Shown: positions 48,749 through 59,937 of the stretch, piece after piece
Numbering within the stretch: the first letter of the stretch is position 1
Layout: each line of letters begins with the position of its first letter
NCBI RefSeq assembly: GCF_036010485.1
Contig: NZ_CP108568.1
Span: 2,130,001 to 2,194,000 of the forward strand
Source: Streptomyces sp. NBC_01198
Lineage (GTDB): Bacteria > Actinomycetota > Actinomycetes > Streptomycetales > Streptomycetaceae
DNA: 64,000 bases
Direction: 5' to 3'
Notes under the pieces: model-generated
What the model was told of the DNA's origin: nothing
What the model saw: only the letters and a program-made list of their open reading frames with translations
Database searches by the model: none
Translations under genes and position numbers: made by a program

Positions 48749-49780
48749 TCAGCCTTCCGGGCGTGCCTGCACCGGCGACCCGGGGCCGGAGGGCGCCGAG
48801 TCGGCGCCTTCGGTGTCGGGGCGGATGTCGATCCGCCACCCGGTGAGCCGGGCGGCGAGCCGGGCGTTCTGCCCTTCCTTGCCGATGGCCAGCGACAGCT
48901 GGTAGTCGGGCACCGTGACCCGCGCGGAGCGGGCGCCGGCGTCCACCACCTCGACCCGGGACACCCGGGCGGGCGACAGCGCGTTCGCCACCATCTCGGC
49001 CGGGTCGTCCGACCAGTCCACGATGTCGATCTTCTCGCCGTGCAGCTCGGCCATGACCGCCCGCACCCGGGCGCCCATCGGTCCGATGCAGGCGCCCTTG
49101 GCGTTGAGTCCCGAGCGGGCCGACCTGACCGCGATCTTGCTGCGGTGACCGGCCTCGCGGGCGATCGCCTCGATGACGACCGAGCCGTCGGCGATCTCCG
49201 GCACTTCGAGGGCGAAGAGCTTCCTGACCAGGTTCGGGTGGGTGCGCGACAGCGTCACCGACGGGCCGCGTACGCCCTTGGCGACCCGCACCACGTACGT
49301 GCGCAGCCGGATGCCGTGCTTGTACTCCTCACCGGGGACCTGTTCCTGCACCGGCAGGATGGCCTCCAGCTTGCCGATGTCGACCAGCACGTTCCTGGGG
49401 TCCTTGCCCTGCTGGACGACACCGGTCACGATGTCGCCCTCGCGGCCGGCGTACTCCCCGAAGGTGATGTCGTCCTCGGCGTCGCGGAGCCGCTGCAGGA
49501 TCACCTGCTTGGCGGTCGACGCGGCGATCCGCCCGAAGCCGGAGGGGGTGTCGTCGAACTCGCGCGGCTCGGCACCCTCGGCCACCTCCTCGGGCTCCTC
49601 GGTCGCCCAGACCGTCACGTGCCCGCTGGTGCGGTCGAGCTCCACCCTGGCCCGCCGGTGGCTGCCCGGCTCGCGGTGGTAGGCGATCAGCAGCGCCGAC
49701 TCGATGGCCTCGACCAGCAGGTCGAACGAGATCTGCCGCTCCTGCACCAGACCCCGCAGGGCCTTCATGTCGATGTCCAC
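48749..49780 (-). CDS. nusA: Transcription termination/antitermination factor NusA
   Basis: NusA binds RNA polymerase and nascent RNA, modulating pausing, termination and antitermination. The 343-aa product has the N-terminal RNAP-binding domain ([30 protein letters not shown] in blocks). The S1 domain follows ([23 protein letters not shown]), then two KH domains ([14 protein letters not shown] and [21 protein letters not shown]). It lacks the C-terminal acidic repeats of E. coli, as in most actinobacteria. The start is GTG 49780 with AGAGGAGG 7 nt upstream. It is 2 nt after the rimP stop. Confidence 0.96.
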   Translation of the reverse strand: MDIDMKALRGLVQERQISFDLLVEAIESALLIAYHREPGSHRRARVELDRTSGHVTVWATEEPEEVAEGAEPREFDDTPSGFGRIAASTAKQVILQRLRDAEDDITFGEYAGREGDIVTGVVQQGKDPRNVLVDIGKLEAILPVQEQVPGEEYKHGIRLRTYVVRVAKGVRGPSVTLSRTHPNLVRKLFALEVPEIADGSVVIEAIAREAGHRSKIAVRSARSGLNAKGACIGPMGARVRAVMAELHGEKIDIVDWSDDPAEMVANALSPARVSRVEVVDAGARSARVTVPDYQLSLAIGKEGQNARLAARLTGWRIDIRPDTEGADSAPSGPGSPVQARPEG

Positions 49781-49782
49781 GG

Positions 49783-50352
49783 CTACGCCTCCTCTGTGGT
49801 CTCGTCGATGTCACTGCCGTCGTCGTCCAGGCCGTCGCGGTCCTGGATGTCGCCGAGGTCGTCGTCGGGCTCGCCGGCCTTGCGGTTGAACTCGACCTCG
49901 ACCCGGGCCTTCGCGATCTCCGCGAAGTCCGCGCGGGCGGGCTTGGGCTTGCGGCCCTTGACCCCCGGCACCTCCAGGTCGAGACCCGTCTCGTCCACCG
50001 CCATGATCCGTGCGATCAGCTCGCCGCGCTCCTTGAGCGACAGCTTCACCAGCCGCCCCTCGTTGCGCCGGAAGTGGCGGGGTTCGGTCAGCGGCCGGTC
50101 GGTGCCGGGCGAGGTGACCTCCAGGACGTACTCCGTCTCGCCCATCACGTCGGACTCGTCCAGCGCCTGGGAGACCGAGCGGCTCACGGCCGCCACGGTG
50201 TCCAGCTGCACCCCGTCCTCGGCGTCCACCACGACCAGCAGCTGGCGGCGCCGGCCGGACGCGCTCAGCGTGACGTCCTCCAGGTCGAGACCGGCCTTGC
50301 CGACAAGCGGCTCAAGCAGCGCGCGCAGCCTTTCGCTCTGGGTGGTGCTCAT
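49783..50352 (-). CDS. rimP: Ribosome maturation factor RimP
   Basis: RimP is needed for 30S assembly around protein S12. The 189-aa product has [36 protein letters not shown] and [14 protein letters not shown], all family marks, plus an acidic C-terminal tail ([14 protein letters not shown]). It starts at ATG 50352 behind GAGGAG (8 nt). It is the first gene of the rimP-nusA-ylxR-infB series. A TAGCCT hexamer on this strand at 50409-50414 is a plausible -10. Confidence 0.94.
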   Translation of the reverse strand: MSTTQSERLRALLEPLVGKAGLDLEDVTLSASGRRRQLLVVVDAEDGVQLDTVAAVSRSVSQALDESDVMGETEYVLEVTSPGTDRPLTEPRHFRRNEGRLVKLSLKERGELIARIMAVDETGLDLEVPGVKGRKPKPARADFAEIAKARVEVEFNRKAGEPDDDLGDIQDRDGLDDDGSDIDETTEEA

Positions 50353-50453
50353 CCGGGTGACTCCTCGGCCGCGTGTGCTGTTGTGATGGAAGGTCGCGTG
50401 TAAGGGCAAGGCTACCCGAGCCGGGGCGGCGCACCGCGCCACGCGGGCAGCCG

Positions 50454-50465
50454 TACACTCCCCCC
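50454..50465 (+). promoter_or_regulatory. Leaderless promoter of the lipoprotein gene
   Basis: TACACT (50454-50459) is followed by exactly six C and then the ATG at 50466. This places the transcription start on the A of the start codon. There is no Shine-Dalgarno. It is the clearest leaderless arrangement in the window. Confidence 0.5.
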
Positions 50466-50990
50466 ATGATCCCGGAGGCGGCCGCTCGGCTGAGCAGGCG
50501 GAGTGTGGTGGCGGCAGCGGTCGTGGCGGTCGGCGGCGGGTGTGGCAAGGGTCCTGACGGTCCGTCGGGCGGCCGGGCGGCGCAGGCGCCCGCCGTGCTC
50601 CCCGGGGTCGCGGAGCAGGCGCGGGCGGTTCGCGACAGCACGGAACTGATCGGGCGTTACGACGCCGCCGCGGCGGCGCACCCCACGCTCGCCGCCCGGC
50701 TGCGGCCGCTGCGGGCCGAGGTCGCGCGGCACATCGAGGCCTTCGGCGGCAAGGCGCCCGCCGCCGCGCCGCACAAGGACGCGGACACCGGGACCGCGGC
50801 CGAGGCGCTGGCCGGCATCGCCGCCGCCGAGCGCGCCCTGGCCGACCGCAGGGCGGCCGCCGTCCTGACGGTGCCCGGCGACCTGGCCCGGCTGCTGGCG
50901 TCGGTGGCGGCTGCGGGCGCGGGACACGCGGCGCTGCTCGGCGAGAAGTCCGGCAAGCGCCCGTCGAGCGAGGGGAAGAGCGGGGAATGA
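50466..50990 (+). CDS. Tat-type lipoprotein of unknown function
   Basis: A 174-aa exported protein. A twin-arginine motif (SRRSVV, R11-R12) precedes a hydrophobic stretch and a lipobox ending in C26 (VGGGC), suggesting Tat-dependent lipoprotein export. The mature part is Ala-rich and helical, with HPTLAARLRPLRAEVARHIEAFGG. It is coupled to the following ferritin-like gene by an ATGA overlap. The pair, a lipoprotein plus a four-helix protein, is common in streptomycetes beside rimP. Its function is unknown. Confidence 0.8.
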   Translation: MIPEAAARLSRRSVVAAAVVAVGGGCGKGPDGPSGGRAAQAPAVLPGVAEQARAVRDSTELIGRYDAAAAAHPTLAARLRPLRAEVARHIEAFGGKAPAAAPHKDADTGTAAEALAGIAAAERALADRRAAAVLTVPGDLARLLASVAAAGAGHAALLGEKSGKRPSSEGKSGE

Positions 50991-51406
50991 ACGCGGTCAT
51001 CGACGCCGTGCAGGCGGCGCTCGCCGCCGAGCATGCCGCGGTGTACGGCTACGGGGTGGTCGGCGGCCATCTGACCGGCAGCCGGCAGGCCGAGGCCCAG
51101 CAGGGCTTCGACGCCCACCGGGCCCGCCGCGACCACCTGGCGCGCACGGCCGCCGACCTCGGCGCGTCCCCGGTGACCGCCGCGGCCGGCTACCAGCTGC
51201 CCTTCGCGGTCACCGACGCGGCGGCGGCGGAACGGCTCGCCGCCTACGTCGAGGAGCGGGTGGCGGGCGCGTACGGCGACGTGGTCCGCAGCACGGTCGG
51301 CGACCTGCGGCGGGACGCGGCCGGCGCGCTGCGGGACGCGGCGGTGCGGGCCGTGCGATGGCGCGGCGGCAGCGTAGCCTTCCCGGGTCTGGCGGAACGC
51401 GGCTGA
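50987..51406 (+). CDS. Ferritin-like (DUF4439) protein
   Basis: A 139-aa helical protein with the ferritin-like pattern: AALAAEHAAVYGYGVVGGHL at the start, an Arg/His-rich second helix (FDAHRARRDHLARTAADLGASPV), and LAAYVEERVAGAYGDVV. Glu/His pairs are spaced as for a di-metal site, but metal binding is not proven. It overlaps the lipoprotein gene by 4 nt, so the two probably act together. Confidence 0.8.
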   Translation: MNAVIDAVQAALAAEHAAVYGYGVVGGHLTGSRQAEAQQGFDAHRARRDHLARTAADLGASPVTAAAGYQLPFAVTDAAAAERLAAYVEERVAGAYGDVVRSTVGDLRRDAAGALRDAAVRAVRWRGGSVAFPGLAERG

Positions 51407-51453
51407 ACGGCGCCGCCGGGCGCCACAAGCCGCACGGAGGGCAGGACACAGCG

Positions 51454-52404
51454 ATGGGTTCAGCAGCGCACCACGGGCGGCCCGCCGCCGAGGGCCTCGA
51501 ACCGCCCGAGCCGCTGGTCCGCACGGTCACCGCCTGGGAGGGCGACGCGGGCCGGGAGTGGCTGGCGCGGCTGCCCGGCCAGGTGGCGGGCTGCCTGGAG
51601 CGCTGGGGGCTGACCGTGGAGCGGGTCGTCGCGGCCGGCGGCCACATCAGCATGGTCGTGCTGGTGAGCGACCAGGACGGCGAACCCGCGGTGCTCAAGG
51701 TCGGCATGGTGAACCGCGAGACCGAGCAGGAGCACGCGGCGCTCGCGCACTGGGGCGGCCGCGGCGCCGTCCGACTGCTGCGGGCAGAACCCGCCGAGGG
51801 CGCGATGCTGCTGGAGCGACTGCGGGCGGATGTCTCGCTGCGCTCGCTGGCGGAGCCCAAGGCGATGCTGGAGGCCGAGGGCGTGCTCCAGCGGCTGTGG
51901 GTGCCGCCGTCCTGCGGGCACCCGTTCCGTACGGTCGCCGGGGCCACCGGCGAGCTGGCCGCGCTGCTGCGCGAGCGGCGCGCGGCGCCCTACGCGGCGG
52001 AAGCGCGGCCGGTGATCGACGAGGCACTCGCGGCGCAGGCCGAACTGGCCGGCTCCGCGGACTCGGTGGAGAGCGTGCTGCTGCACGGCGACTACCACCA
52101 CGGCAACGTGCTGGCCGGCGAGCGGATGCCGTGGCTGGCGATCGACCCGAAGCCGCTGGTCGGCGAGCGGGCCTACGACCTGGCGTGGCTGGCCAGGGAC
52201 CGGCTCTCCACGCTGGCGGCGCAGCCGGGTTCGCGGGCCACCGCCCGGCGGCGGATCGCGAAGCTGGCGGACGCGCTGGAGGTGGACGCCCGGCGGCTGC
52301 GCGGCTGGTCGGTGTTCCGCGCGGTGGAGGCGGGCGTCTGGTACCTGTCGGTCGGCGGCCGGGAGGACGGCGAGCTGCTGCTGGAGTTCGCCAGCTGGCT
52401 GTAG
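51454..52404 (+). CDS. Aminoglycoside/hydroxyurea phosphotransferase-like kinase
   Basis: A 316-aa member of the APH(6)/hydroxyurea phosphotransferase kinase family. The nucleotide lobe shows PAVLKVGMVNRETEQEHAAL, and the catalytic loop is LLHGDYHHGNVL. The DPK motif, which replaces DFG, is IDPKPLVGERAYDLAWL. Such enzymes phosphorylate small-molecule antibiotics, but many have no known substrate, and resistance cannot be claimed from sequence. It starts at ATG 51454. It is convergent with the GNAT gene ending at 52421. Confidence 0.85.
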   Translation: MGSAAHHGRPAAEGLEPPEPLVRTVTAWEGDAGREWLARLPGQVAGCLERWGLTVERVVAAGGHISMVVLVSDQDGEPAVLKVGMVNRETEQEHAALAHWGGRGAVRLLRAEPAEGAMLLERLRADVSLRSLAEPKAMLEAEGVLQRLWVPPSCGHPFRTVAGATGELAALLRERRAAPYAAEARPVIDEALAAQAELAGSADSVESVLLHGDYHHGNVLAGERMPWLAIDPKPLVGERAYDLAWLARDRLSTLAAQPGSRATARRRIAKLADALEVDARRLRGWSVFRAVEAGVWYLSVGGREDGELLLEFASWL

Positions 52405-52420
52405 CGGCGGGCCGCGCCGG

Positions 52421-52966
52421 TCAGCGCTGGAGCGGCAGCGGGGCGCCCATCACCGCGTAGGGGCGGGCGGCGCTGGGGAAGTGGACCGGGCGGGCCAGAT
52501 CGCGGTAGCCCAGGGCACGGTAGAGCCGGCGGGCCGGGGTGTCGCCGTCGATCGCGGACAGGATGCTGTGCGGCTCGGCGGCGGTGTCGGTGATCGCGGT
52601 GATCAGCCGGCGGCCGATGCCGCGGCTCTGGAAGTCCGGCAGCACGTGCAGCTCGGTGATCACGAAGGAGTCGTCGAGCCAGTCGTCGTTGCCCTCCCGG
52701 CGCAAGTAGGGCTGGACGACGCTGGACCACCAGTGCGTACGGTCGTTGGGCAGCCCGTACACGAATCCGACCAGCCGCCCGTCCGCGGTCCGCGCCTCCA
52801 GCGCCCGCGCGCCGGGACAGGCCAGGTGCCGCAGGACGATCTGCCGCCGGATCGCCACCTCCTCGGGCCCGAGCCCGAATGCGAGGGCCTGTACGGCGAG
52901 CGCCTCGTCGACATGTGCGGCGAGATCGCCCGTCCCGACCACCACGTTCTCCATGGGCGGCGACAT
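52421..52966 (-). CDS. GNAT family N-acetyltransferase
   Basis: A 181-aa acetyltransferase. The acetyl-CoA-binding motif A reads ELHVLPDFQSRGIGRRLITAI, and the downstream pattern DTPARRLYRALGYRDL is typical. It starts at ATG 52966 with GGAAGG 5 nt upstream; ATG 52954 is an alternative. It is the last gene of the ispG-side minus-strand series. The substrate is unknown. Confidence 0.88.
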   Translation of the reverse strand: MSPPMENVVVGTGDLAAHVDEALAVQALAFGLGPEEVAIRRQIVLRHLACPGARALEARTADGRLVGFVYGLPNDRTHWWSSVVQPYLRREGNDDWLDDSFVITELHVLPDFQSRGIGRRLITAITDTAAEPHSILSAIDGDTPARRLYRALGYRDLARPVHFPSAARPYAVMGAPLPLQR

Positions 52967-53003
52967 TACTGCCTTCCACCGCCCCGCCGGCCGCCGGGCA
53001 CCA

Positions 53004-53849
53004 TCAGAACAGCACGGACATGAAGGCGCCGACCTCCGTGAAGCCCACCCGGCGGTAGGCGGCGCGGGCCGGGGTGTTGAAGTCGTTGACGTAGAGGCTG
53101 ACCACCGGGGCGACGTCGCGGAGCGCGTAGTGCAGGACGGCGGCCATGCCGGACTCCGAGAGCCGCCGGCCGCGGTGCGAGGGGGCGACCCAGACGCCCT
53201 GGATCTGGCAGGTGTGCCGAGTGACGGCGCCGATCTCCGCCTTGAAGACCACCTCGCCGTCCTCGATGCGGGCGAACGCCCGGCCGTTGGACACCAGTTC
53301 GGCGACCCGGGCCTGGTAGAGCAGGCCGCCGTCGCCGGCCAGCGGCGAGACGCCGACCTCCTCGGTGAACATCGCCACGCAGGCCGGCATGATCACCTCC
53401 ATCTCGTCCTTGCGCACCCGGCGCACCCCGGGGTCGGGCGCGATGTCGGCGGGCAGGGCGCGGGTGGTCATCAGCGGCTGGTGGCGGCGGACTTCGCGGG
53501 CCGGACCCCAGTGCGGTTCGAGCCGGGACCACAGGTCGGCGGTGGGGTCGGCGGGGCCGACGATGGACGAGCAGCGGCGCCCCGACCTCCGGGCCCGCTC
53601 GGCGAAGGCGGCGATCGCCTCCGAAGTGGCGCAGATCGGCACCAGGTTGGCGCCGGCGTAGCAGAGCGAGGTGAGCTTCCCGGCCGAGTACCAGCCCCAC
53701 ATCTCGCCGCCGAGCCGCCACGGGTCGAGCCCGGCGACGTTGACCCGGGAGGTGACGAACGCGTTGGCGACCGGATCGCTGTGCAGGACGGCCAGCGCCG
53801 CGTCCAGGTCACCGGGCTCCAGGACGCGGGCAGTCGAGTGGGTCAGCAC
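53004..53849 (-). CDS. DUF4081-containing GNAT acetyltransferase
   Basis: A 281-aa protein with an N-terminal GNAT-like half (DUF4081: RVLEPGDLDAALAVLHSDPVANAFVTSRV in blocks, WGWYSAGKLTSLCYAGANLVP). The active-looking GNAT half is CQIQGVWVAPSHRGRRLSESGMAAVL and FNTPARAAYRRVGFTEVG. The start is GTG 53849 behind GAGG. It lies between ispG and the shorter GNAT gene, with a 134-bp spacer holding terminators. The substrate is unknown. Confidence 0.87.
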   Translation of the reverse strand: MLTHSTARVLEPGDLDAALAVLHSDPVANAFVTSRVNVAGLDPWRLGGEMWGWYSAGKLTSLCYAGANLVPICATSEAIAAFAERARRSGRRCSSIVGPADPTADLWSRLEPHWGPAREVRRHQPLMTTRALPADIAPDPGVRRVRKDEMEVIMPACVAMFTEEVGVSPLAGDGGLLYQARVAELVSNGRAFARIEDGEVVFKAEIGAVTRHTCQIQGVWVAPSHRGRRLSESGMAAVLHYALRDVAPVVSLYVNDFNTPARAAYRRVGFTEVGAFMSVLF

Positions 53850-53930
53850 GTGGACGCCTCACCGTCTTCGCCTTCTGGTCCGCTCGTGCAGGCGGGGAAT
53901 GGACTGCGCACTTTACCTCGCACGGGCGTG

Positions 53931-53983
53931 CCATGCCCCACGCCCGGGAATCAGGGGTGTGGGGCGGACCGGAATCGAGCCGG

Positions 53984-53985
<2 letters not shown>
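53931..53985 (-). terminator. ispG terminator region
   Basis: Two stems lie directly after the ispG coding end on the minus strand. GACCGG/CCGGTC has a 7-nt loop (within 53966-53985, overlapping the stop codon). GCCCCAC/GTGGGGC follows, around a C-rich loop. Together they likely end the dxr-rseP-ispG transcript. Confidence 0.5.
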
Positions 53986-55138
<1,153 letters not shown>

Positions 55139-55237
55139 CTGCGTGGCTTCCCCAAGGTGTGACACAAGTCCCGACGTGGGCGGGCTCCGCTTCGAGGTTA
55201 CGGCACCCGCCCCGCGTCTCTCACTCGGCTCAGGGCA

Positions 55238-56554
55238 TTACGAACCCAGTTTGACCGGGTTGACCACATCGGCGATCAGCACCAGCAAGGTGAAGGACAC
55301 AAAGATTCCGGCCACGACATAGGCGACCGGCATGAGCTTGGCCACGTCGAAGGGCCCCGGGTCCTTCCGGCGGAAGACCCGGGCGGTGTGCCGCCTGATC
55401 GACTCCCACAGCGCGCCCGCCACGTGCCCGCCGTCCAGCGGCAGCAGCGGCAGCATGTTGAACAGGAACAGCGACAGGTTGAAGCCCGCGACCAGCATCA
55501 CCATGGTGGCGATCCGGTCGACGGCCGGCTCCTTCATCGAGAAGACCTCGCCGCCGACCCGCGCGGCGCCGACCACGCCCATCGGCGAGTCCGCCTTGCG
55601 CGGCGCCCCGTCGAAGGTCGCCCGCCACAGGTCGGGGATGCGCTGCGGCAGCCGCAGCAGCGAGTCGACGCCCTGCCGGGCCATGTCGCCCATGTGGCTC
55701 ACCGAACTGGTGAAGGTCAGCGGCTGGATGTGGCTCGCCGGGCTGAAGCCGAGGAAGCCGGCCGTCACGGTGCCGTCCTCGACCTCGCCGTGGCTGTCGG
55801 TCTTCGCCACCACGTTCTTGGTGATCACCGGGTGCAGGGTGACCTGCCGGCCGTCCCGCTCGACCACGATGGTGGCGGGACCCACGCCGTTCCTGATGTC
55901 CTTGGACAGGTCGGACCAGTTGTCGACCGGCCGGCCGTTGAAGGAGACGAACTTGTCCTCCGGCTGCAGGCCCGCGGTCTTGGCCGGGGCGACCTTGTCG
56001 GTGGGCAGGCAGGGGTTGTCGGGGTTGCGTTTGGCGGTGTCGGCCTGCGAGATCACGCAGTCGCTGACCGAGCTGACCACCGTGGTCTGCTGGGCGATGC
56101 CGATGCCCATGAAGACCGACAGGGCCAGCGCGAAGGCCAGGATCAGGTTCATGAAGGGCCCGGCGAACATCACGATGACGCGCTTCCACGGCTTGCGCGT
56201 GTAGAACAGCCGCGTCTCGTCCCCCGGCTGCATCTCCTCGAACGCGGCGGAGCGGGCGTCCTCGATCATGCTGCGCCACGGCGAGGTGGAGCGGGCGGTG
56301 ATCCGGCCGTCCTCGCCGGGCGGGAACATCCCGATCATGCGGATGTAGCCGCCGAGCGGGATGGCCTTGAAGCCGTACTCCGTCTCGCCCTTCTTGCGCG
56401 ACCACACGGTGGGGCCGAACCCCACCATGTACTGCGGCACGCGGATCCTGAACAGCTTGGCCGTGGAGAGGTGGCCCAGCTCGTGCCAGGCGATCGAGAC
56501 CATCAGGCCCACGGCGAAGACCACTATGCCGAGGACCGTCATGAGAGCGGTCAT
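55238..56554 (-). CDS. rseP: Site-2 (RseP-like) intramembrane zinc protease
   Basis: A 438-aa membrane metalloprotease. The zinc motif HELGH (H24, E25, H28) lies in the first helix. A PDZ domain is in the middle ([23 protein letters not shown] in blocks), and the second active-site motif is [12 protein letters not shown] near the C-terminus. RseP-type proteases cut anti-sigma factors and remnant signal peptides inside the membrane. The start ATG 56554 overlaps the dxr stop by 4 nt (ATGA). The dxr-S2P-ispG order is conserved in actinobacteria. Confidence 0.93.
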   Translation of the reverse strand: MTALMTVLGIVVFAVGLMVSIAWHELGHLSTAKLFRIRVPQYMVGFGPTVWSRKKGETEYGFKAIPLGGYIRMIGMFPPGEDGRITARSTSPWRSMIEDARSAAFEEMQPGDETRLFYTRKPWKRVIVMFAGPFMNLILAFALALSVFMGIGIAQQTTVVSSVSDCVISQADTAKRNPDNPCLPTDKVAPAKTAGLQPEDKFVSFNGRPVDNWSDLSKDIRNGVGPATIVVERDGRQVTLHPVITKNVVAKTDSHGEVEDGTVTAGFLGFSPASHIQPLTFTSSVSHMGDMARQGVDSLLRLPQRIPDLWRATFDGAPRKADSPMGVVGAARVGGEVFSMKEPAVDRIATMVMLVAGFNLSLFLFNMLPLLPLDGGHVAGALWESIRRHTARVFRRKDPGPFDVAKLMPVAYVVAGIFVSFTLLVLIADVVNPVKLGS

Positions 56555-57804
56555 ACGCCTGTTGCCTCCGATGTCCTGGCCAGTTCCACGGCCCGGGCGC
56601 GCGCCCAGGCCTCCGCTTCGAGGACGTTCTCGACCGTCAGTGAAGTTCCCGGAACGGGTGTGCCGTGTTCCTCGACGACCTTCGCGACGGTGTCCACGAT
56701 CCCGGTGAACGCCAGCCGGCCGGCGAGGAAGGCGTCGACGCACTCCTCGTTGGCGGCGTTGAACACCGCGGGTGCGGTGCCCCCGAGGCTACCCACATGG
56801 CGGGCCAGCGCGACCGACGGGAAGGCGTCCTCGTCCAGCGGGAAGAACTCCCACGTCGAGGCCTTCGACCAGTCGAAGGCCGGTGCGGCGTCCGGCACCC
56901 GGTCCGGCCAGCCCAGGCCGAGCGCGATCGGCATCCGCATGTCCGGCGGGCTGGCCTGCGCGATCGTGGAGCCGTCGACGAACTCCACCATGGAGTGGAT
57001 GTACGACTGGGGGTGGACGACGACCTCGATACGGTCGAAGGGGACGTCGTAGAGCAGGTGCGCCTCGATCACCTCAAGGCCCTTGTTGACCAGCGTCGCG
57101 GAGTTGACGGTGATGACCGGGCCCATGTCCCAGGTGGGGTGGGCGAGCGCGTCGGCCGGCGTGACCGAGGCCAGTTCCGCCCGGCTGCGGCCGCGGAAGG
57201 GGCCGCCGGAGGCGGTGACGAGCAGCTTGCGCACCTCCTGGCGGCGGCCGCCGAGCATCGCCTGGAAGAGCGCGGAGTGCTCGGAGTCGACGGGCACCAC
57301 CTGGCCCGGTCTCGCGAGCGCCTTCACCAGCGGGCCGCCGACGATCAGCGACTCCTTGTTGGCCAGGATCAGCACCCGGCCGGCCCGCAGCGCGGCCAGC
57401 GTGGGCCGCAGGCCGATGGAGCCGGTGATGCCGTTGAGCACGGAGTGGCAGTCAAGCGCCGCCGCCTCGGTGGCGGCGCCGGGACCCGCGATGATCTCGG
57501 GCAGTCCGGCTCCCGGCCCGTACAGGTCGCCGAGCAGCTCGCGCAGCGGGCCGACGGCGGCCTCGTCGGCGACGGCGACGGTGCGCACGCGCAGCTGGTG
57601 GGCCTGCTCGGCGAGCAGCCTGACCCGGCTGCCGGCAGCGGAGATCGCGGTGACGCGGAAGCGGTCCGGATTGCGGAGGACCACGTCGATGGCCTGGGTG
57701 CCGACCGATCCGGTCGAGCCGAGGATCACGATGTCGCGGGGGCCGTCCGCCGGGTCGCCGGCGAGGTGCGGGCGGTAGTGCGGGTCTGCGAGAGCATCCG
57801 TCAT
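56551..57804 (-). CDS. dxr: 1-deoxy-D-xylulose 5-phosphate reductoisomerase
   Basis: Dxr makes MEP from DXP with NADPH. The 417-aa product has the nucleotide motif [26 protein letters not shown], and the metal/substrate region [11 protein letters not shown] with ASGGPFRG. It starts at ATG 57804 ([12 protein letters not shown]). No ribosome-binding site is seen; CACAAT 6 nt upstream could be a leaderless -10. It is first in the dxr-rseP-ispG unit, in a short 81-bp gap below the acyl-CoA dehydrogenase gene. Confidence 0.96.
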   Translation of the reverse strand: MTDALADPHYRPHLAGDPADGPRDIVILGSTGSVGTQAIDVVLRNPDRFRVTAISAAGSRVRLLAEQAHQLRVRTVAVADEAAVGPLRELLGDLYGPGAGLPEIIAGPGAATEAAALDCHSVLNGITGSIGLRPTLAALRAGRVLILANKESLIVGGPLVKALARPGQVVPVDSEHSALFQAMLGGRRQEVRKLLVTASGGPFRGRSRAELASVTPADALAHPTWDMGPVITVNSATLVNKGLEVIEAHLLYDVPFDRIEVVVHPQSYIHSMVEFVDGSTIAQASPPDMRMPIALGLGWPDRVPDAAPAFDWSKASTWEFFPLDEDAFPSVALARHVGSLGGTAPAVFNAANEECVDAFLAGRLAFTGIVDTVAKVVEEHGTPVPGTSLTVENVLEAEAWARARAVELARTSEATGV

Positions 57805-57885
57805 GGGGACATTGTGTCGTGCGGAAGCGGTACGCCGTCCACTGCCCCGCACGGGCGGTGGGCGGCGTACCGCGCCCTGTCGGGC

Positions 57886-59805
57886 TCAGTGCACGGGTCG
57901 GTGCACGTTGGCGGTGTTCGACGGGCCCGGCTCTGCCTCGGCGATCCACGGTCCGTCCCTGCTGGGGTCGACGATGCCCGCTTCGAGCCATTCGGTGGCG
58001 CCGCCGAGCACCGCCTTGGTCAGGGCGCGGTCGGCGCTGTCGGTGTTGGTCCACAGCCGGTCGAAGAGCTCGTCGGTCCTGACCCGGGCCTGCCGGCAGA
58101 AGGCGTCGGCCAGCTGCCGGGCCTCCGGGCCGTGGTCGCCGGCCCCGAGGTGCTGGGCGCGCACGCAGGCCGCGCTCATCGCGAAGAGCTCCGCGCCGAT
58201 GTCGACCACGCGGGCGAGGAAGTTCTGCTTGGTCTCCATCCGGCCCTGCCAGCGCGACATGGCGTAGAAGGTGCTGCGGGCGAGCTTGCGCGCGCTGCGC
58301 TCGACGTACCGCAGGTGGGGGGCGAGGCCGTCGAACTCGGCGTAGGAGTTCGGCAGCTGGCCCGGTCCCGCGACCAGCTTGGGCAGCCACTTGGCGTAGA
58401 AGCCGCCGGCCTTGGCGCCGGCCCTGGCCTTGTCGCCGAGCGAGGCGTCCGGGTCGATGAGGTCGCCGGCCACCGACAGGTGGGCGTCGACGGCCTCCCG
58501 GGCGATCAGCAGGTGCATGATCTCGGTGGAGCCCTCGAAGATCCGGTTGATCCGCAGGTCCCGCAGCATCTGCTCGGCGGGCACCGCCCGCTCGCCGCGG
58601 GCGGCGAGCGAGTCGGCGGTCTCGAAGCCCCGGCCGCCGCGGATCTGCACCAGCTCGTCGGCGATCCGGCAGGCGGCCTCGGAGCCGTAGAGCTTGGCGA
58701 GCGCGGCCTCGATCCGGATGTCGTTGCGCTCCTCGTCGGCCATCTGCGAGGACAGGTCGAGCACCGCCTCCAGGGCGAAGGTGGTGGCCGCGATGTAGGC
58801 GATCTTGGAGCCGACGGCCTCGTGCGCGGCGATCGGCTTGCCCCACTGCTCGCGGGCCGCCGACCACTCCCTGGCGATCTTCAGGCACCACTTGGCGGCG
58901 CCCACGCAGCCCGCGGGCAGCGACAGGCGGCCGGTGTTGAGGGTGGTCAGGGCGATCTTCAGGCCGGCGCCCTCGGGGCCGATGCGGTTGGCGGCGGGGA
59001 CGCGCACCTGGTGGAAGCGGGTCACGCCGTTCTCGATGCCGCGCAGGCCCATGAAGGCGTTGCGGTGCTCGACGGTGATGCCCTCGGCTGCGGCCTCCAC
59101 GACAAAGGCGGTGATGCCGCCCTTGTGGCCCTCGGAGGCGGGCACCCGGGCCATCACGACCAGCAGGTCGGCGACGACGCCGTTGGTGGTCCACAGCTTC
59201 ACGCCGTCCAGCACGTAGTCGTCCCCGTCGGGGACCGCGGTGGTGGCGAGCCGGGCGGGGTCGGACCCGACGTCGGGCTCGGTGAGCAGGAAGGCGCTGA
59301 TGTCGGTGGTGGCGCAGCGCGGCAGGAACGCCTGCTTCTGCTCGGGGGTGCCGAACATCTTCACCGGCTGCGGCACGCCGATCGACTGGTGCGCGGACAG
59401 CAGCGCGCCGACCGCGGGGCTCGCGGTGCCGGCCATGGCCAGCGCCTTGTTGTAGTACACCTGGGTGAGGCCGAGCCCGCCGTAGGCGGGGTCGATCTTC
59501 ATCCCGAGCGCGCCCAGTTCCTTCAGGCCGAGGATCGTCTCGTCCGGGATGCGCGCCTCGCGGTCGATCCTGGCGCCGTCGATCGAGGTCTCGCAGAACT
59601 CCCGCAGCCGGGCGAGGAACTCCTCGCCCCTGGCTGCGGCCTCGGGGGCCGGGAGTGGATAGGGGTGGATCAGGTCCAGACGGAAGCGGCCGAGGAAGAG
59701 TTCCTTGGCGAAGCTCGGCCTGTGCCAGTCCTGCTCGCGGGCGGCCTCGGCCACCTGGCGTGCCTCGCGTTCGGAGACCTTGCGTGTTGCGACGGGTGCG
59801 GACAC
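57886..59805 (-). CDS. Acyl-CoA dehydrogenase with C-terminal extension
   Basis: A 639-aa FAD enzyme of fatty-acid beta-oxidation. The dehydrogenase core (about residues 60-440) shows LTEPDVGSDPARLATTA, WTTNGVVADLLVVMAR and RIFEGSTEIMHLLIAREA. The ~190 extra residues resemble the C-terminal domain of very-long-chain acyl-CoA dehydrogenases. It starts at GTG 59805 behind GGAGGTGA. The spacer upstream carries an inverted repeat that could be an operator. It is followed closely by dxr, but the function is unrelated. Confidence 0.9.
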   Translation of the reverse strand: MSAPVATRKVSEREARQVAEAAREQDWHRPSFAKELFLGRFRLDLIHPYPLPAPEAAARGEEFLARLREFCETSIDGARIDREARIPDETILGLKELGALGMKIDPAYGGLGLTQVYYNKALAMAGTASPAVGALLSAHQSIGVPQPVKMFGTPEQKQAFLPRCATTDISAFLLTEPDVGSDPARLATTAVPDGDDYVLDGVKLWTTNGVVADLLVVMARVPASEGHKGGITAFVVEAAAEGITVEHRNAFMGLRGIENGVTRFHQVRVPAANRIGPEGAGLKIALTTLNTGRLSLPAGCVGAAKWCLKIAREWSAAREQWGKPIAAHEAVGSKIAYIAATTFALEAVLDLSSQMADEERNDIRIEAALAKLYGSEAACRIADELVQIRGGRGFETADSLAARGERAVPAEQMLRDLRINRIFEGSTEIMHLLIAREAVDAHLSVAGDLIDPDASLGDKARAGAKAGGFYAKWLPKLVAGPGQLPNSYAEFDGLAPHLRYVERSARKLARSTFYAMSRWQGRMETKQNFLARVVDIGAELFAMSAACVRAQHLGAGDHGPEARQLADAFCRQARVRTDELFDRLWTNTDSADRALTKAVLGGATEWLEAGIVDPSRDGPWIAEAEPGPSNTANVHRPVH

Positions 59806-59821
59806 GGTTGCGTCACCTCCG

Positions 59822-59848
59822 GGTAGCCGGTTACCGACCGGTGCTACC
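59822..59848. promoter_or_regulatory. Possible operator upstream of the acyl-CoA dehydrogenase gene
   Basis: GGTAGC (59822-59827) and GCTACC (59843-59848) form an inverted pair with 15-bp spacing, 17 bp upstream of the gene start. An ACCGGT core lies in between. TetR-type lipid regulators bind sites of this size, but no family can be named. Confidence 0.3.
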
Positions 59849-59937
59849 AGTCCGTACTACCCGAATTCCACGGACCCCACCAGACAAGCCGTCAAGCCGT
59901 CAGTGGCCGGCCCCTCGCCGCGGCGGGCGGTCGCCCG

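Noticed and set aside
44792..50386. A 1864-codon open frame on the plus strand, opposite infB, ylxR, nusA and rimP
   Set aside because: It lies entirely antisense to well-recognised genes, has low-complexity R/G/A/T composition without domains, and arises because G/C at third positions removes stops in the opposite frame.
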